DNA from: Bacteroidota bacterium
Lineage (GTDB): Bacteria; Bacteroidota; Bacteroidia; Flavobacteriales; Schleiferiaceae
Assembly (NCBI GenBank): GCA_003023665.1
Contig: PXYR01000015.1
Coordinates: 1 to 20,568, forward strand
Length of the DNA stretch: 20,568 nucleotides
Reading direction: 5' to 3'
Shown in pieces: positions 8,601 to 16,179 of the stretch (its first letter is position 1; each line of letters opens with the position of its first letter). The notes below the pieces were generated by a model. That model was not told the DNA's origin and did not search any database. It saw nothing but the letters and a program-made list of their open reading frames with translations. Both the position numbers and the translations under genes were made by a program.

Positions 8601-10086
8601 GTAAAATATCGTGCGCTTCGGCATTTTCTTGTGTGAGGTAAAAGGAACTATTTGCTGCTATGTATTTGATCCCATACTCTTTGGCATATTCCAGTAATTG
8701 CACATTGACATGGTCCTCCTCCTCTAGTCCATGACGATTAAGCTCTAGATAGAAATCTGAACCGAAGTGCTTTAGCCACCATTCTAGAGCTTGGCGCGAC
8801 TGAGCTTCACCTACATTCAAATACAAGTGCTGAATTTCTCCACGAAGCCCACCGCTTAAAACGATTAGGTCATCTTTGTGCTCAAGTAATACCTTTTTAT
8901 CGATTCTTGGAACGTAGTAGAAACCATTGAGCATTCCCTCACTGCTCAACTTAGCAAGATTATGGTAACCGTTTTTATTCTTTGCAAGGATAACAATTTG
9001 ATAACCGTCGTCCTTTTTAGTACGGTCTAATCGATCCTCGCAAACGTAAAATTCACAACCGATTACACCAACGAATGGATACTCTTTAAGGGGCTCGTTA
9101 ATTTCTCCTGACTTTACTTTTACATTATGCTCATACGCCTCCCTATTTCCGGAGACATTCATAACGGCCTTATTAAAATGGAAAGCCCCCATGAGGTTGC
9201 CAAGATCCGTGATAGCAACTCCTGCATGTCCATTTTCAACCGCAGCGTTAACTAAATCGCTAACACCCGTGGTCGCTTGAAGTACAGAAAACTGGGTATG
9301 GTTATGCAAATGCGCAAAATCTACATCCGCCGCGTGCAACGCCGGCTTATCTGGAGTTGAGATAGCCGTTTTTCCCTTTTTATTGTGAAGGCCTTCAGCG
9401 CGTTTACTTTTGGCTTCCTCTACTGCTAATCCTATTGGTTGAATGATTGAAGGGTTTGCAGATTTAAATCGACTCAAAAAAGCTGCATCCTTTCCAATGC
9501 TTTCAGCCGTAATGACATTTAATCGGAGTAATTCCAAGAAGACTCTCGCAGTAGCTTCTACATCAAAAGCTGCGTTATGCGCCTCTGCGAAACCCTCTTT
9601 GAAAAGAAATTCATACAACTCTTCCAATTTTGGAAGTTTGAAACGTCCGCCTCTTCCGCCGGGTAATTGACAAAGGCCAGCTGTAGTTTCCGTACAAGAA
9701 TCCAATGATATCTTTAGCTCCAAAGGATTATGATCGGATATACGATAAAACTCACAACCAGTAACATTTAAATCAAAGTTCACATTGTGACCAACGACAA
9801 ATTCACATAACTCTAATGACGATTCAAAAAGAGATAAAACTTCACTGAGCGGTTTACCTTCATTTCGCGCGCGCTCCGTGGATATACCATGAATCTTGGT
9901 TGAGTTGAACGGAATATCAAAACCATCTGGGTAGATAATATGATCTTGTACCTCAATTAATTTGCCCTCACTATCGTGAATTTGCCATGCTAACTGAACA
10001 ACACGAGGCCAATTATCTAAATCCGTTATTGGCGCATTCCAATCTTTAGGAAGACCTGTAGTCTCAGTGTCAAAAATTAAAAACAT
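5695..10086 (-). CDS. dnaE: DNA polymerase III alpha subunit with fused N-terminal proofreading exonuclease
   Basis: The replicative polymerase catalytic subunit, 1463 residues. Residues 1-190 form a DEDDh exonuclease domain of the DnaQ type with all key residues: Asp6, Glu8 (FDTETTG), Asp105, His170, Asp175. The PHP domain starts near 256 (HLHNH at 259-263). The polymerase core holds the catalytic aspartates Asp691 and Asp693 (PDIDIDF) and Asp857 (MDFLGLRT). A helix-hairpin-helix lies at 1126-1140, a beta-clamp binding motif QASLF at 1219-1223, and an OB-fold near 1288-1370. PHP metal sites look partly lost (see findings). Bacteroidota DnaE proteins of about 1400-1500 residues with this fused exonuclease are known, so the fusion is lineage-typical. 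The ATG at 10084-10086 begins directly at the exonuclease strand. The gene is followed by a coupled secreted protein gene. Confidence 0.97.
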   Translation of the reverse strand: MFLIFDTETTGLPKDWNAPITDLDNWPRVVQLAWQIHDSEGKLIEVQDHIIYPDGFDIPFNSTKIHGISTERARNEGKPLSEVLSLFESSLELCEFVVGHNVNFDLNVTGCEFYRISDHNPLELKISLDSCTETTAGLCQLPGGRGGRFKLPKLEELYEFLFKEGFAEAHNAAFDVEATARVFLELLRLNVITAESIGKDAAFLSRFKSANPSIIQPIGLAVEEAKSKRAEGLHNKKGKTAISTPDKPALHAADVDFAHLHNHTQFSVLQATTGVSDLVNAAVENGHAGVAITDLGNLMGAFHFNKAVMNVSGNREAYEHNVKVKSGEINEPLKEYPFVGVIGCEFYVCEDRLDRTKKDDGYQIVILAKNKNGYHNLAKLSSEGMLNGFYYVPRIDKKVLLEHKDDLIVLSGGLRGEIQHLYLNVGEAQSRQALEWWLKHFGSDFYLELNRHGLEEEDHVNVQLLEYAKEYGIKYIAANSSFYLTQENAEAHDILLCVKEGAQKSTPIGRGRGFRYGFPNQEFYFKSKEEMVELFAELPEALSTTKEILDKVELYPLERNVLLPEFDIPEQFQDEKDDSDGGQRGENAYLRHLTYEGAKRRYEMLTTEIEERLDFELDTIARTGYPGYFLIVQDFCEAARQMGVSVGPGRGSAAGSAVAYCTGITNIDPIKYELLFERFLNPERVSLPDIDIDFDDEGRDKVIKYVIDKYGAPQVAQIITYGTMAAKSSIRDAGRVLELPLPDTDRIAKLIPDMTKLKKIWALDDKEIKSKFNSDEASLVKHLKELAEGEGKEAMTIQQARVLEGSVRNTGIHACGVIITPSDIRELVPVARAKDSEMWCTQFDNSVVEEAGLLKMDFLGLRTLTIIKEACRLVKQRHGVELDPDNFPLDDKKTYELFQRGETVGIFQYESAGMQKYLKELEPTEFADLIAMNALYRPGPLEYIPEFISRKHGRKEITYDLEAMESRLKETYGITVYQEQVMLLSQELAGFTKGQADILRKGMGKKKKDIIDMLKPMFLDGGEQRGHDREILEKVWKDWEAFASYAFNKSHSTCYAWVAYQTAYIKANYPAEFMASNMSNKMSDLKEVTNLMEECRRIGVPVLGPSVNESLLRFSVNKQGAIRFGMGGMKGVGENAVREIISKREEGGNFKNLFDLLDRIDLRQANRKTIECLILGGAMDEFPNTHRAMYFTEEEGGRTFVEKAIKYVQKKKHDAESAQASLFGEGSNEELPPPKMPEISEWPKIVALKKEKEINGMYLSSHPLEDFRTEIQYFCTAEIGRLNLPNSILGRDVFVAGIVTDVEHKISKVGKGYGYFRVEDFKGDYQFRVFGNDYLKFKHFFENEQLLFIKARAKKYNQRQGEEILERLKIDIIEIKLLQDLLEEQSKLLEIKLDLASLDSKLVDTIHHLLEQYPGKKRVKLHIVDLDEDLDVKLPVNGRKVSINRDLLLALEQHPLLYPKISS

Positions 10087-10114
10087 ATAAGGTCAATTAG
10101 CTAAGCCGAATACT

Positions 10115-10122
10115 CAAAGCTA
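10115..10122 (-). promoter_or_regulatory. Candidate -7 element for dnaE
   Basis: The minus strand reads TAGCTTTG, an exact TAnnTTTG match, 28 bases before the dnaE ATG. A TTTG (10137-10140 on the complement) lies upstream but at only 14 bases, shorter than the usual 17-23. The 124-base gap between the WbpB-like gene and dnaE supports an independent promoter here. Confidence 0.42.
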
Positions 10123-10210
10123 ACAAATGCATCGACCAAATAAAACGAGTGTGAATAACTATTAGCTATTCTAATAATAAACTGATTAACAAGTGTTTAA
10201 AACACGAAAT

Positions 10211-11185
10211 CTAAGAATAAAAAGGATGGGGTGATAACGGCAGAAATGCCAACTCATGGGCGTCCTTAGCAATAGGACTCAATTTAGCCTCTCGTATCTG
10301 ATGAACCATGCGAATTGCTGGCTCCGCATCTTCTTCAGAATATCCTTTACCATCAAGTATGTGCCGGTATGAATCGCTATGTAACTCTGAAAAACCATCT
10401 GTAAAGTCGAAAGACCAAGTATCAAAACTCAAGGAACGATGAACTTGTGAAGTTTTTTGCCTTATTTCAATTGGTAATGTTTCAGCATTGATACTCAAAA
10501 ACCAACGAACCTTTGCATTCTTAAAATACATAGTTCCGGAAGCACGATCATGGGAACGCACATACACTTGATGATCCTCAATTCGGCCAAAAATCCATTG
10601 CAGCATATCAAAAAAATGTACACCTATATTCATAGCAATTCCCCCACTCTTAGATTCATCACCTTTCCACGAGGCATAGTACCAATTACCGCGAGAAGTT
10701 ATATAGGTCAAATCCACGTCAAAGACATATTCGGGGTTTTCCTTCAATTTATCTTCAACCCGCTTTTTCAGTGCAATTACATTTTGATGTAAACGCAATT
10801 GTAGAATTGTAAATATTTGATTTCCAGAATTTTGACTATCTTTTGTTAAACCTTTAATATTCCATGGACGTAGTGTTAAAGGTTTCTCACAGATACAATG
10901 AGCACCAGTTCTTAAGGCGTATCTAATGTGACTATCGTGCAAATAATTAGGCGAACATACGCTGATATAATTTACACCCTTTCCCAAGTCTCGTAACTTA
11001 CTCAGATGACGGTCAAAACGTTCAAATTCTGTAAAAAATGAAGCTTTAGGAAAATAGGTGTCCAAATGTCCCACACTATCACTGGGATCATATGCTGCAA
11101 TCAACTCCCCGCCTACATCAGCGATTGCTTTGAGATGTTTGGGTGCAATGTAGCCAGCAGCACCTATAAGCGCAAACCGATTCAT
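10211..11185 (-). CDS. Gfo/Idh/MocA oxidoreductase, WbpB/WlbA-like UDP-sugar acid 3-dehydrogenase
   Basis: A 324-residue cytoplasmic NAD-dependent oxidoreductase. The N-terminal Rossmann fold opens with ALIGAAGYIAPKH (5-17), and the family EKP motif is at 100-102 (catalytic lysine 101). The C-terminal domain holds DLTYITSRGNWY (158-169), WKGD and NIGVHFFD (187-194, catalytic His190). These blocks closely match WbpB of Pseudomonas aeruginosa and WlbA of Bordetella, which oxidise C3 of UDP-GlcNAc uronic acid on the way to 2,3-diamino uronic acids of surface polysaccharide. Its ATG shares one base with the stop of the upstream SIS gene (TAATG), so the two are probably translated together. The aminotransferase, acetyltransferase and epimerase partners of the Wbp pathway are not in the window, so the exact substrate is uncertain. 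Confidence 0.85.
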   Translation of the reverse strand: MNRFALIGAAGYIAPKHLKAIADVGGELIAAYDPSDSVGHLDTYFPKASFFTEFERFDRHLSKLRDLGKGVNYISVCSPNYLHDSHIRYALRTGAHCICEKPLTLRPWNIKGLTKDSQNSGNQIFTILQLRLHQNVIALKKRVEDKLKENPEYVFDVDLTYITSRGNWYYASWKGDESKSGGIAMNIGVHFFDMLQWIFGRIEDHQVYVRSHDRASGTMYFKNAKVRWFLSINAETLPIEIRQKTSQVHRSLSFDTWSFDFTDGFSELHSDSYRHILDGKGYSEEDAEPAIRMVHQIREAKLSPIAKDAHELAFLPLSPHPFYS

Positions 11186-11784
11186 TAACCAACTCTTTGA
11201 TCGTAGGTATCTCCCATAGATGGATTATCCCCCATCAATCGAGCCATCATTTGCTTTTTGACAATATTGAATATCACCATGTGAACATCTTCAGTTACCT
11301 CCATATCCATAACTGGAGCATGAACATCAATGGTTGCTATTTGAGATATTTTGCCTCCTTTGAAACCGCTCATTGCAACAGTGGTTGCACCTTGTTCGTT
11401 GGCATATTCAATTGCATTAACCACGTTTTTACTATTACCTGAACCGCTGATCCCTATGACTAAGTCATTGGAAGAAAGGAAATTCTTCAATGGCTCTACA
11501 AAGATGCTTTCCCAGCCAATATCATTTGCTATTGCCATCATGGAAGGTAAGTTATCGTTCAAACAAATCATCCTGAAGCGCTTATCTAAACCATAGCTTG
11601 CCCCTTTTAAGAAATCACCAGCCGCATGGGATGCAGATGCACCAGAGCCTCCATTGCCCATGGTGTATATGTTTCCTCCTTTTTCATAGGTTGAATGAAA
11701 TGCATCTACCAAGGATTCAAGTGCCTTAGCATCCAGTGCGTCCAAGGTAGACTTAACGAGTTCAATGTATTGTTTTGCTTGCAT
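11185..11784 (-). CDS. SIS-domain sugar-phosphate isomerase, GmhA-like
   Basis: A 199-residue single SIS-domain protein of the size and form of sedoheptulose-7-phosphate isomerase GmhA. The phosphosugar loops are MGNGGSGASASHAAGDF (42-58) and GISGSGNSKN (111-120). His53 and the EDVH segment with His168 correspond to positions that bind metal or substrate in GmhA, though the second glutamate after His53 is replaced by Asp57. GmhA starts ADP-heptose synthesis for lipopolysaccharide or S-layer glycans. The neighbour is a WbpB-like oxidoreductase rather than a heptose kinase or nucleotidyltransferase, so it may act on another ketose or aldose phosphate. The gene lies 39 bases downstream of the pnuC-like gene on the same strand with no terminator between them. 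Confidence 0.82.
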   Translation of the reverse strand: MQAKQYIELVKSTLDALDAKALESLVDAFHSTYEKGGNIYTMGNGGSGASASHAAGDFLKGASYGLDKRFRMICLNDNLPSMMAIANDIGWESIFVEPLKNFLSSNDLVIGISGSGNSKNVVNAIEYANEQGATTVAMSGFKGGKISQIATIDVHAPVMDMEVTEDVHMVIFNIVKKQMMARLMGDNPSMGDTYDQRVG

Positions 11785-11823
11785 CTTAATTGTTTCGTGG
11801 AATTGACCACTAAAATAACTGAA

Positions 11824-12372
11824 TTATTTGCGCCATCGTATAAATCCTATCACGCTCATTATAGAATAAATAACCATTAAGCAGGCATAGACCTCTAATC
11901 CCTTTATTCCATATAGAATTACAGAGGCAATATTTAAGGGAATCCAATAATGAAACGCCGTTCGTATCCGCCTTGTTTCTTGCCAAGTAGCCCATAACCC
12001 AAAGACTGTTGTAAACGCATCAAAATAGGCAAAACTCACTCCGGGGAGTGCATTCAAAAAATAGCCTAAAACAACTGCTATAGGTATGCCTAAAAGCGCT
12101 AAACTCTGTGTACTAGATGAAATAGTCACTAACTCTACGGTATCCAACTGCGCGTTTTGTTTCCAATGCCACCAACCATATATACCAAGAATCACATAAA
12201 AGAAATACAATCCAGACTCTGCATACAGACCTGTTCTGTAAAAAAGTGCCACAGACAATATACTCGAAAGGGTACCGGCAGGCCAAGCCCAAATTTTACG
12301 ACGTATAATTCCTGTTAGAAAAACAAGACTCAATATGGTCGCTACCCATTCTAAAGTAAAATCTATGGACAT
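11824..12372 (-). CDS. pnuC: PnuC-family vitamin transporter
   Basis: A 182-residue inner-membrane protein with about seven hydrophobic segments, matching PnuC facilitators, which take up nicotinamide riboside for NAD synthesis. Family marks: EWVATILSL at the start, WAWPAGTLSSIL (28-39), LYAESGLYFFY (49-59), YGWWHWK (65-71) and the C-terminal LNIASVILYGIKG (146-158). Bacteroidota also have PnuC homologues that transport thiamine (PnuT) or riboflavin (PnuX); I see no TPP or FMN riboswitch upstream, so nicotinamide riboside is the default but not proven. The ATG at 12370-12372 keeps the conserved N terminus, yet it directly follows the U-run of the sucC terminator, leaving no room for a ribosome-binding site. 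No separate promoter is visible. Confidence 0.83.
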   Translation of the reverse strand: MSIDFTLEWVATILSLVFLTGIIRRKIWAWPAGTLSSILSVALFYRTGLYAESGLYFFYVILGIYGWWHWKQNAQLDTVELVTISSSTQSLALLGIPIAVVLGYFLNALPGVSFAYFDAFTTVFGLWATWQETRRIRTAFHYWIPLNIASVILYGIKGLEVYACLMVIYSIMSVIGFIRWRK

Positions 12373-12400
12373 AAAAAACCCCGAACGCTAATGTTCGGGG
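12373..12400 (-). terminator. Rho-independent terminator of sucC, abutting the pnuC start codon
   Basis: Arms 12379-12386 (CCCCGAAC) and 12393-12400 (GTTCGGGG) pair perfectly around a 6-base loop. On the minus strand the stem is followed at once by TTTTTT (12378-12373) and then by the pnuC ATG. The sucC stop lies 26 bases upstream. The layout makes the hairpin both a terminator for sucC and a possible attenuator for pnuC and the genes after it. Confidence 0.85.
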
Positions 12401-12426
12401 CTAAATTAAATATTATCTCAAAGGCC

Positions 12427-13614
12427 TTAAACCAACTCTTGAACTAAATCTGCGGCTTCTTGTAATGCAATTGCGCTGTGTACTTCAAGGCCACTCTCAT
12501 CAATTAACTTTTTAGCTTCCTCTGCGTTTGTTCCTTGTAAACGAACAATGATTGGAACATTGATATTGCCCATGTTTTTATAGGCATCCACGACTCCCTG
12601 AGCCACTCGGTCACAACGAACAATACCGCCAAATATATTTACTAGTATTGCCTTAACATTCTCATCCCGAAGAATGATACGGAAGGCCTGCTCCACTCGT
12701 GCCGCGTCTGCAGTACCACCAACATCCAAGAAGTTTGCCGGATTGCCTCCAGCCATCTTAATGATATCCATAGTTGCCATGGCTAGACCTGCGCCGTTAA
12801 CCATGCATCCCACATTTCCGTCTAGCTTAACAAAGTTCAATCCAGCCTCTCCAGCTTCTACTTCTGTAGCGTCCTCTTCACGAGTGTCGCGCATTGCTGC
12901 GATTTCCTTGTGACGATAAAGTGCATTGTCATCAATAGTGACTTTAGCATCAACTGCTAAAATCTTATTATCAGAGGTTTTTAATACCGGATTTATTTCA
13001 AATAAAGAAGCATCAGCGCCTTCATATGCGCCGTATAAGGCGCTAACAAATTTTACCATGTCTTTAAATGCAGCGCCACTAAGCCCTAGGTTAAAAGCAA
13101 CCTTTCTGGCTTGAAAGCCTGTAAGACCTACCTTAGGATCTATTTCTTCCGTAAAAATTAAATGAGGGGTTTCTTCCGCTACCGTTTCTATATCCATTCC
13201 GCCTTCCGTTGAATACATAATCATATTCCGTCCAGAAGAACGATTCAATAATACGGACATATAGAATTCAGAAGTTTCGCTTTCTCCCGGGTAATAGACG
13301 TCTTCAGCTATAAGGACTTGATGCACTTTTTTACCCTCTGCAGAAGTTTGGGGCGTCACCAATTGCATACCTAAGATACTATCTGCAACCTCCTCTACTT
13401 TATCAATTCCTTTCGCAAGTTTAACGCCGCCGCCTTTACCTCGGCCACCTGCATGCACTTGTGCCTTGACTACGTACCATGACGTTCCCGTTTCTTCGGT
13501 CAATTGTTTTGCTACATCAACTGCTTCCTTTGACGTTTGGGCAACTTTACCTCTTTGTATTCGTACACCGTAACTTGCTAAAATCTGTTTTCCTTGATAT
13601 TCGTGAAGGTTCAT
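12427..13614 (-). CDS. sucC: Succinate-CoA ligase (ADP-forming) beta subunit
   Basis: A 395-residue TCA-cycle enzyme subunit, the normal length. With SucD it interconverts succinyl-CoA and succinate while making ATP or GTP. The start MNLHEYQGKQIL is the conserved family N terminus, so I use the ATG at 13612-13614 rather than an ATG eight codons upstream. The ATP-grasp domain shows AQVHAGGRGKGGGVKLAK, and the C-terminal CoA-ligase domain shows FLDVGGTAD and VNIFGGIVRCD. AGGA about 8 bases before the ATG is a good ribosome-binding site, and a TAAATTTG promoter element lies 21 bases upstream. The alpha subunit gene sucD is not adjacent. Confidence 0.97.
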   Translation of the reverse strand: MNLHEYQGKQILASYGVRIQRGKVAQTSKEAVDVAKQLTEETGTSWYVVKAQVHAGGRGKGGGVKLAKGIDKVEEVADSILGMQLVTPQTSAEGKKVHQVLIAEDVYYPGESETSEFYMSVLLNRSSGRNMIMYSTEGGMDIETVAEETPHLIFTEEIDPKVGLTGFQARKVAFNLGLSGAAFKDMVKFVSALYGAYEGADASLFEINPVLKTSDNKILAVDAKVTIDDNALYRHKEIAAMRDTREEDATEVEAGEAGLNFVKLDGNVGCMVNGAGLAMATMDIIKMAGGNPANFLDVGGTADAARVEQAFRIILRDENVKAILVNIFGGIVRCDRVAQGVVDAYKNMGNINVPIIVRLQGTNAEEAKKLIDESGLEVHSAIALQEAADLVQELV

Positions 13615-13635
13615 AGTAATTCCTTGATTTAAGGG

Positions 13636-13643
13636 CAAATTTA
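13636..13643 (-). promoter_or_regulatory. Candidate -7 element for sucC
   Basis: The minus strand reads TAAATTTG, an exact TAnnTTTG match, 21 bases before the chosen sucC ATG. It would put transcription start a few bases upstream of the AGGA ribosome-binding site and downstream of the alternative ATG at 13638, which favours the shorter protein. No clear -33 TTTG is present at normal spacing. Confidence 0.45.
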
Positions 13644-13728
13644 GGGTACAAGCTTGGAATCGATGGCATAATTGATTACTAAAGTTGATTGAATCATATA
13701 TGTCTCTTTATACCGATATTTGCGCCCT

Positions 13729-16176
13729 ATGAACAGAAGCAACCTATCCTACCTATTGATTCTATCCTCATTTTTAAGTTTTGGACAAAATTCAATTAAA
13801 AAGCAATTGATTGTTCCAGAACTCAAAAACGTAGATATAACTATAAACGGACAGATAGATGAGCGAGAATGGTCACAAAGCGCCAAGATTTCTAGGCTCA
13901 ATCAATACTTCCCTCAAACCGATGTTCCTGCAGATGGTATAGAAAGTGATCTGCGAATTTTCTATACCCAAGAAGGAATATATTTTGCGGGTATCTTGAA
14001 TGATAGCAGATTACCTGTGTTATCTCAATACACTCCTAGGGATCGTGTAAATGCAAATACAGACTGGATTCAATTGATTATTAATCCATTTAATGACGGA
14101 GCAAACGATTTCAATTTTTATTTGAGTGCCGCTGGTGTGCAGGGCGATTCTCGTCAAACAAGCGATAACGAAGAAGACGGAAGTTGGAATGCAGTATGGT
14201 GGAGCGCCGTTGTCAAAGAAACAAACCAGTGGACTTTTGAAATTTACATCCCCTACCAGGTCTTAAGGATTCCTGAGGGTAGTAATAGTGATGTACCCTC
14301 ACCATGGGGATTTAATATCAAACGTTCTATACGCAGTGACCGCACTATGTATAGCTGGAACCCTATAGATAGAAATTTTGATAATGAAAGTCTCCAAAGC
14401 GGGTTTTTAAATGGTATCAATGTCATCAACCCTCCTCCACGCGTCAGTTTAAGACCAAATTTCACGGGCAGTCTCCAAAAATCTGGAGATGCTCCTTGGA
14501 GGAATTCGCTTGCAGCCGGTGCTGATATTAAGATCGGGCTCAACAAAAGTTTCACCTTAGACATGACGTTGCTTCCCGATTTTTCTCAAGTAGCATTTGA
14601 CGAGCAGTTCGTGAATTTTGAGGCCTTCGAACGAGAGTTTGATGAAAACAGGCAATTTTTCACTGAAGGCGTTAACCTCTTTAAAAAGGCAGGGCTTTTT
14701 TATAGCCGTAGAATAGGCGGTAATCCACAAAACTTTACCAATGCCAATTTGAATGAATTAACCAATACTACTCAAAGCTTTACTAGAATGCTCAATGCCA
14801 CCAAATTGACTGGTACTACGGATAAAAACCTGAGTATTGGTGTGCTCAATGCAATCACGGCGGCTAACTATCTCAATGGGTCGGATTCTTTAGGTAATGC
14901 AGTAGAAATTCTTACAGAACCGTTGACCAATTACAATGTAATGGCCCTTGACCAGCGCATAGGCGGTAATAGTTCCATTGGTATCATCAATACAAACGTC
15001 ATGCGTAATAATGATGGCGGAACCGCAAGAGATGCCAACGTTACGGCAATTACAGCAAATTTGAACTTCTTCAACAACAGTCACTTTTTCAATGGGGCGT
15101 TTGGACGTTCAAGTATTTTTGATACTGAGGATGATTATTCGGGTGGCGCTTTAGGTTGGGAGTTAGGCAAACAAGTTGGAGCTTGGAGATGGGAACATAA
15201 TCTTGAGCTCATTTCACCAGATTTTGACCCAAATGATCTAGGGTTTCAAAGAAGAGGAAACAAGTTCCATCAAAGCTTGCAGTTGAGTAATCACTTACTT
15301 GCTCCCAATAAATTGTTTCTAAGAAGAAGGCATAGACTGGGGTTACAATATAACAGACTTTATGACCCAGGGGATTTTGAACGATTTCATATTGAATATA
15401 GCTTTTTTGGCATGACAGAAGGCTTTTTGGCATTTGGGTATAATGCGGAAACTAGAGGGATGGAATACGATTACTATGACCCTAGAGTTTGGGGTAGGTA
15501 TCGGGCCAACCCAGCTTCCTTCTGGCACAATGCATGGATGAGTTCAGATTTTAGAAAACCATTAGCACTAGAGCTTAGAGCAGGCCAATGGTGGTGGGCC
15601 GATTGGGGTGCTCAAGGTAGATATGGTGAAGCTGAAATCATTGCTAGAGTCAATGACAAATTCAACCTAAGAGCGAATTTTGAATTAGGAAATAATCATC
15701 AAGTAGGTTGGGCGGAAACTAAAACAGATTCCAACGGCCAAAGCATAAACGATTCCATTGGAATGGCATTAAGGCACAGGCGAAGCTTTGAACAATCACT
15801 TCAGGGGCAATACCTATTTGGTCCAAATTCATACCTTACATTGGATGTAAGGCACAGCTGGAATAGAATTGAAAATGAAAATATTTTCCATCTGAATCAA
15901 GACGGTAGCCTATCACCTTCTGCCGCGTATCAAGATCCAGATTTACGAATCAACTTCTTCAATATTGATTTGAAATATGTCCTTTGGTTTGCACCCGGTC
16001 GCGAACTAAATATTTTATATCGTGCCTCTTTAGCTAATTCGGATAATGCGAGTACGCTGAACTACATCCAAAATATTCAAAACCTCTATGAAGTGCCTAC
16101 AGACAATATGTTTTCATTGCGTTTAGTGTATTTTCTTGATTATGCTCAAATAAAGAAATCTGCTACCTTGCGCTAA
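13729..16176 (+). CDS. DUF5916 outer-membrane protein with CBM9-like N-terminal domain
   Basis: An 815-residue exported protein. Residues 1-19 are a signal peptide ending SFGQ. Residues about 30-220 resemble the carbohydrate-binding family 9 fold that begins DUF5916 proteins (INGQIDEREW at 43-52, then WIQLIINPFNDGANDFNFYL and WTFEIYIPYQVLR). The rest, from about 230, consists of alternating aromatic/polar strands with short turns, ending in a strand (FSLRLVYFLDYAQI) consistent with an outer-membrane beta-barrel. The family is common in Bacteroidota and has no established function; binding or transport of a glycan is a guess from the N-terminal fold. The ATG at 13729 gives a clean signal peptide; a TTG three codons earlier is unlikely. 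It is the first gene of an operon with a LolD-like ATPase three bases downstream. Confidence 0.87.
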   Translation: MNRSNLSYLLILSSFLSFGQNSIKKQLIVPELKNVDITINGQIDEREWSQSAKISRLNQYFPQTDVPADGIESDLRIFYTQEGIYFAGILNDSRLPVLSQYTPRDRVNANTDWIQLIINPFNDGANDFNFYLSAAGVQGDSRQTSDNEEDGSWNAVWWSAVVKETNQWTFEIYIPYQVLRIPEGSNSDVPSPWGFNIKRSIRSDRTMYSWNPIDRNFDNESLQSGFLNGINVINPPPRVSLRPNFTGSLQKSGDAPWRNSLAAGADIKIGLNKSFTLDMTLLPDFSQVAFDEQFVNFEAFEREFDENRQFFTEGVNLFKKAGLFYSRRIGGNPQNFTNANLNELTNTTQSFTRMLNATKLTGTTDKNLSIGVLNAITAANYLNGSDSLGNAVEILTEPLTNYNVMALDQRIGGNSSIGIINTNVMRNNDGGTARDANVTAITANLNFFNNSHFFNGAFGRSSIFDTEDDYSGGALGWELGKQVGAWRWEHNLELISPDFDPNDLGFQRRGNKFHQSLQLSNHLLAPNKLFLRRRHRLGLQYNRLYDPGDFERFHIEYSFFGMTEGFLAFGYNAETRGMEYDYYDPRVWGRYRANPASFWHNAWMSSDFRKPLALELRAGQWWWADWGAQGRYGEAEIIARVNDKFNLRANFELGNNHQVGWAETKTDSNGQSINDSIGMALRHRRSFEQSLQGQYLFGPNSYLTLDVRHSWNRIENENIFHLNQDGSLSPSAAYQDPDLRINFFNIDLKYVLWFAPGRELNILYRASLANSDNASTLNYIQNIQNLYEVPTDNMFSLRLVYFLDYAQIKKSATLR

Positions 16177-16179
16177 GCC

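Noticed and set aside
7102..9670. Several plus-strand open frames of 60-75 codons inside dnaE
   Set aside because: They are antisense to a well-conserved polymerase gene, have no family resemblance and no start signals.
10160..10176. Small inverted repeat TATTAG/CTAATA upstream of dnaE
   Set aside because: Only 6 bp, all AT-rich but one pair per arm; expected by chance in this base composition.
10193..10205. Palindrome GTGTTTAAAACAC just after the WbpB-like gene
   Set aside because: The arms leave a one-base loop, so it cannot fold as a terminator; as an operator it is a single unsupported short palindrome.
11810..11995. A 61-codon minus-strand frame overlapping pnuC
   Set aside because: It lies in another frame of the PnuC coding sequence and shows no independent features.
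12373..12426. Riboswitch (NAD, TPP or FMN type) before pnuC
   Set aside because: Only 54 bases separate sucC and pnuC, and they hold a plain terminator hairpin; no conserved riboswitch core is seen.
13615..13638. Longer sucC N terminus from an ATG at 13638
   Set aside because: MNLHEYQGKQ is the conserved start, AGGA precedes the ATG at 13614, and the -7 element overlaps the longer start.
13711..13728. GATATTTG as a -7 element for the DUF5916 gene
   Set aside because: It misses the first consensus base and lies only six bases before the ATG, which would make the mRNA leaderless; not enough to call.
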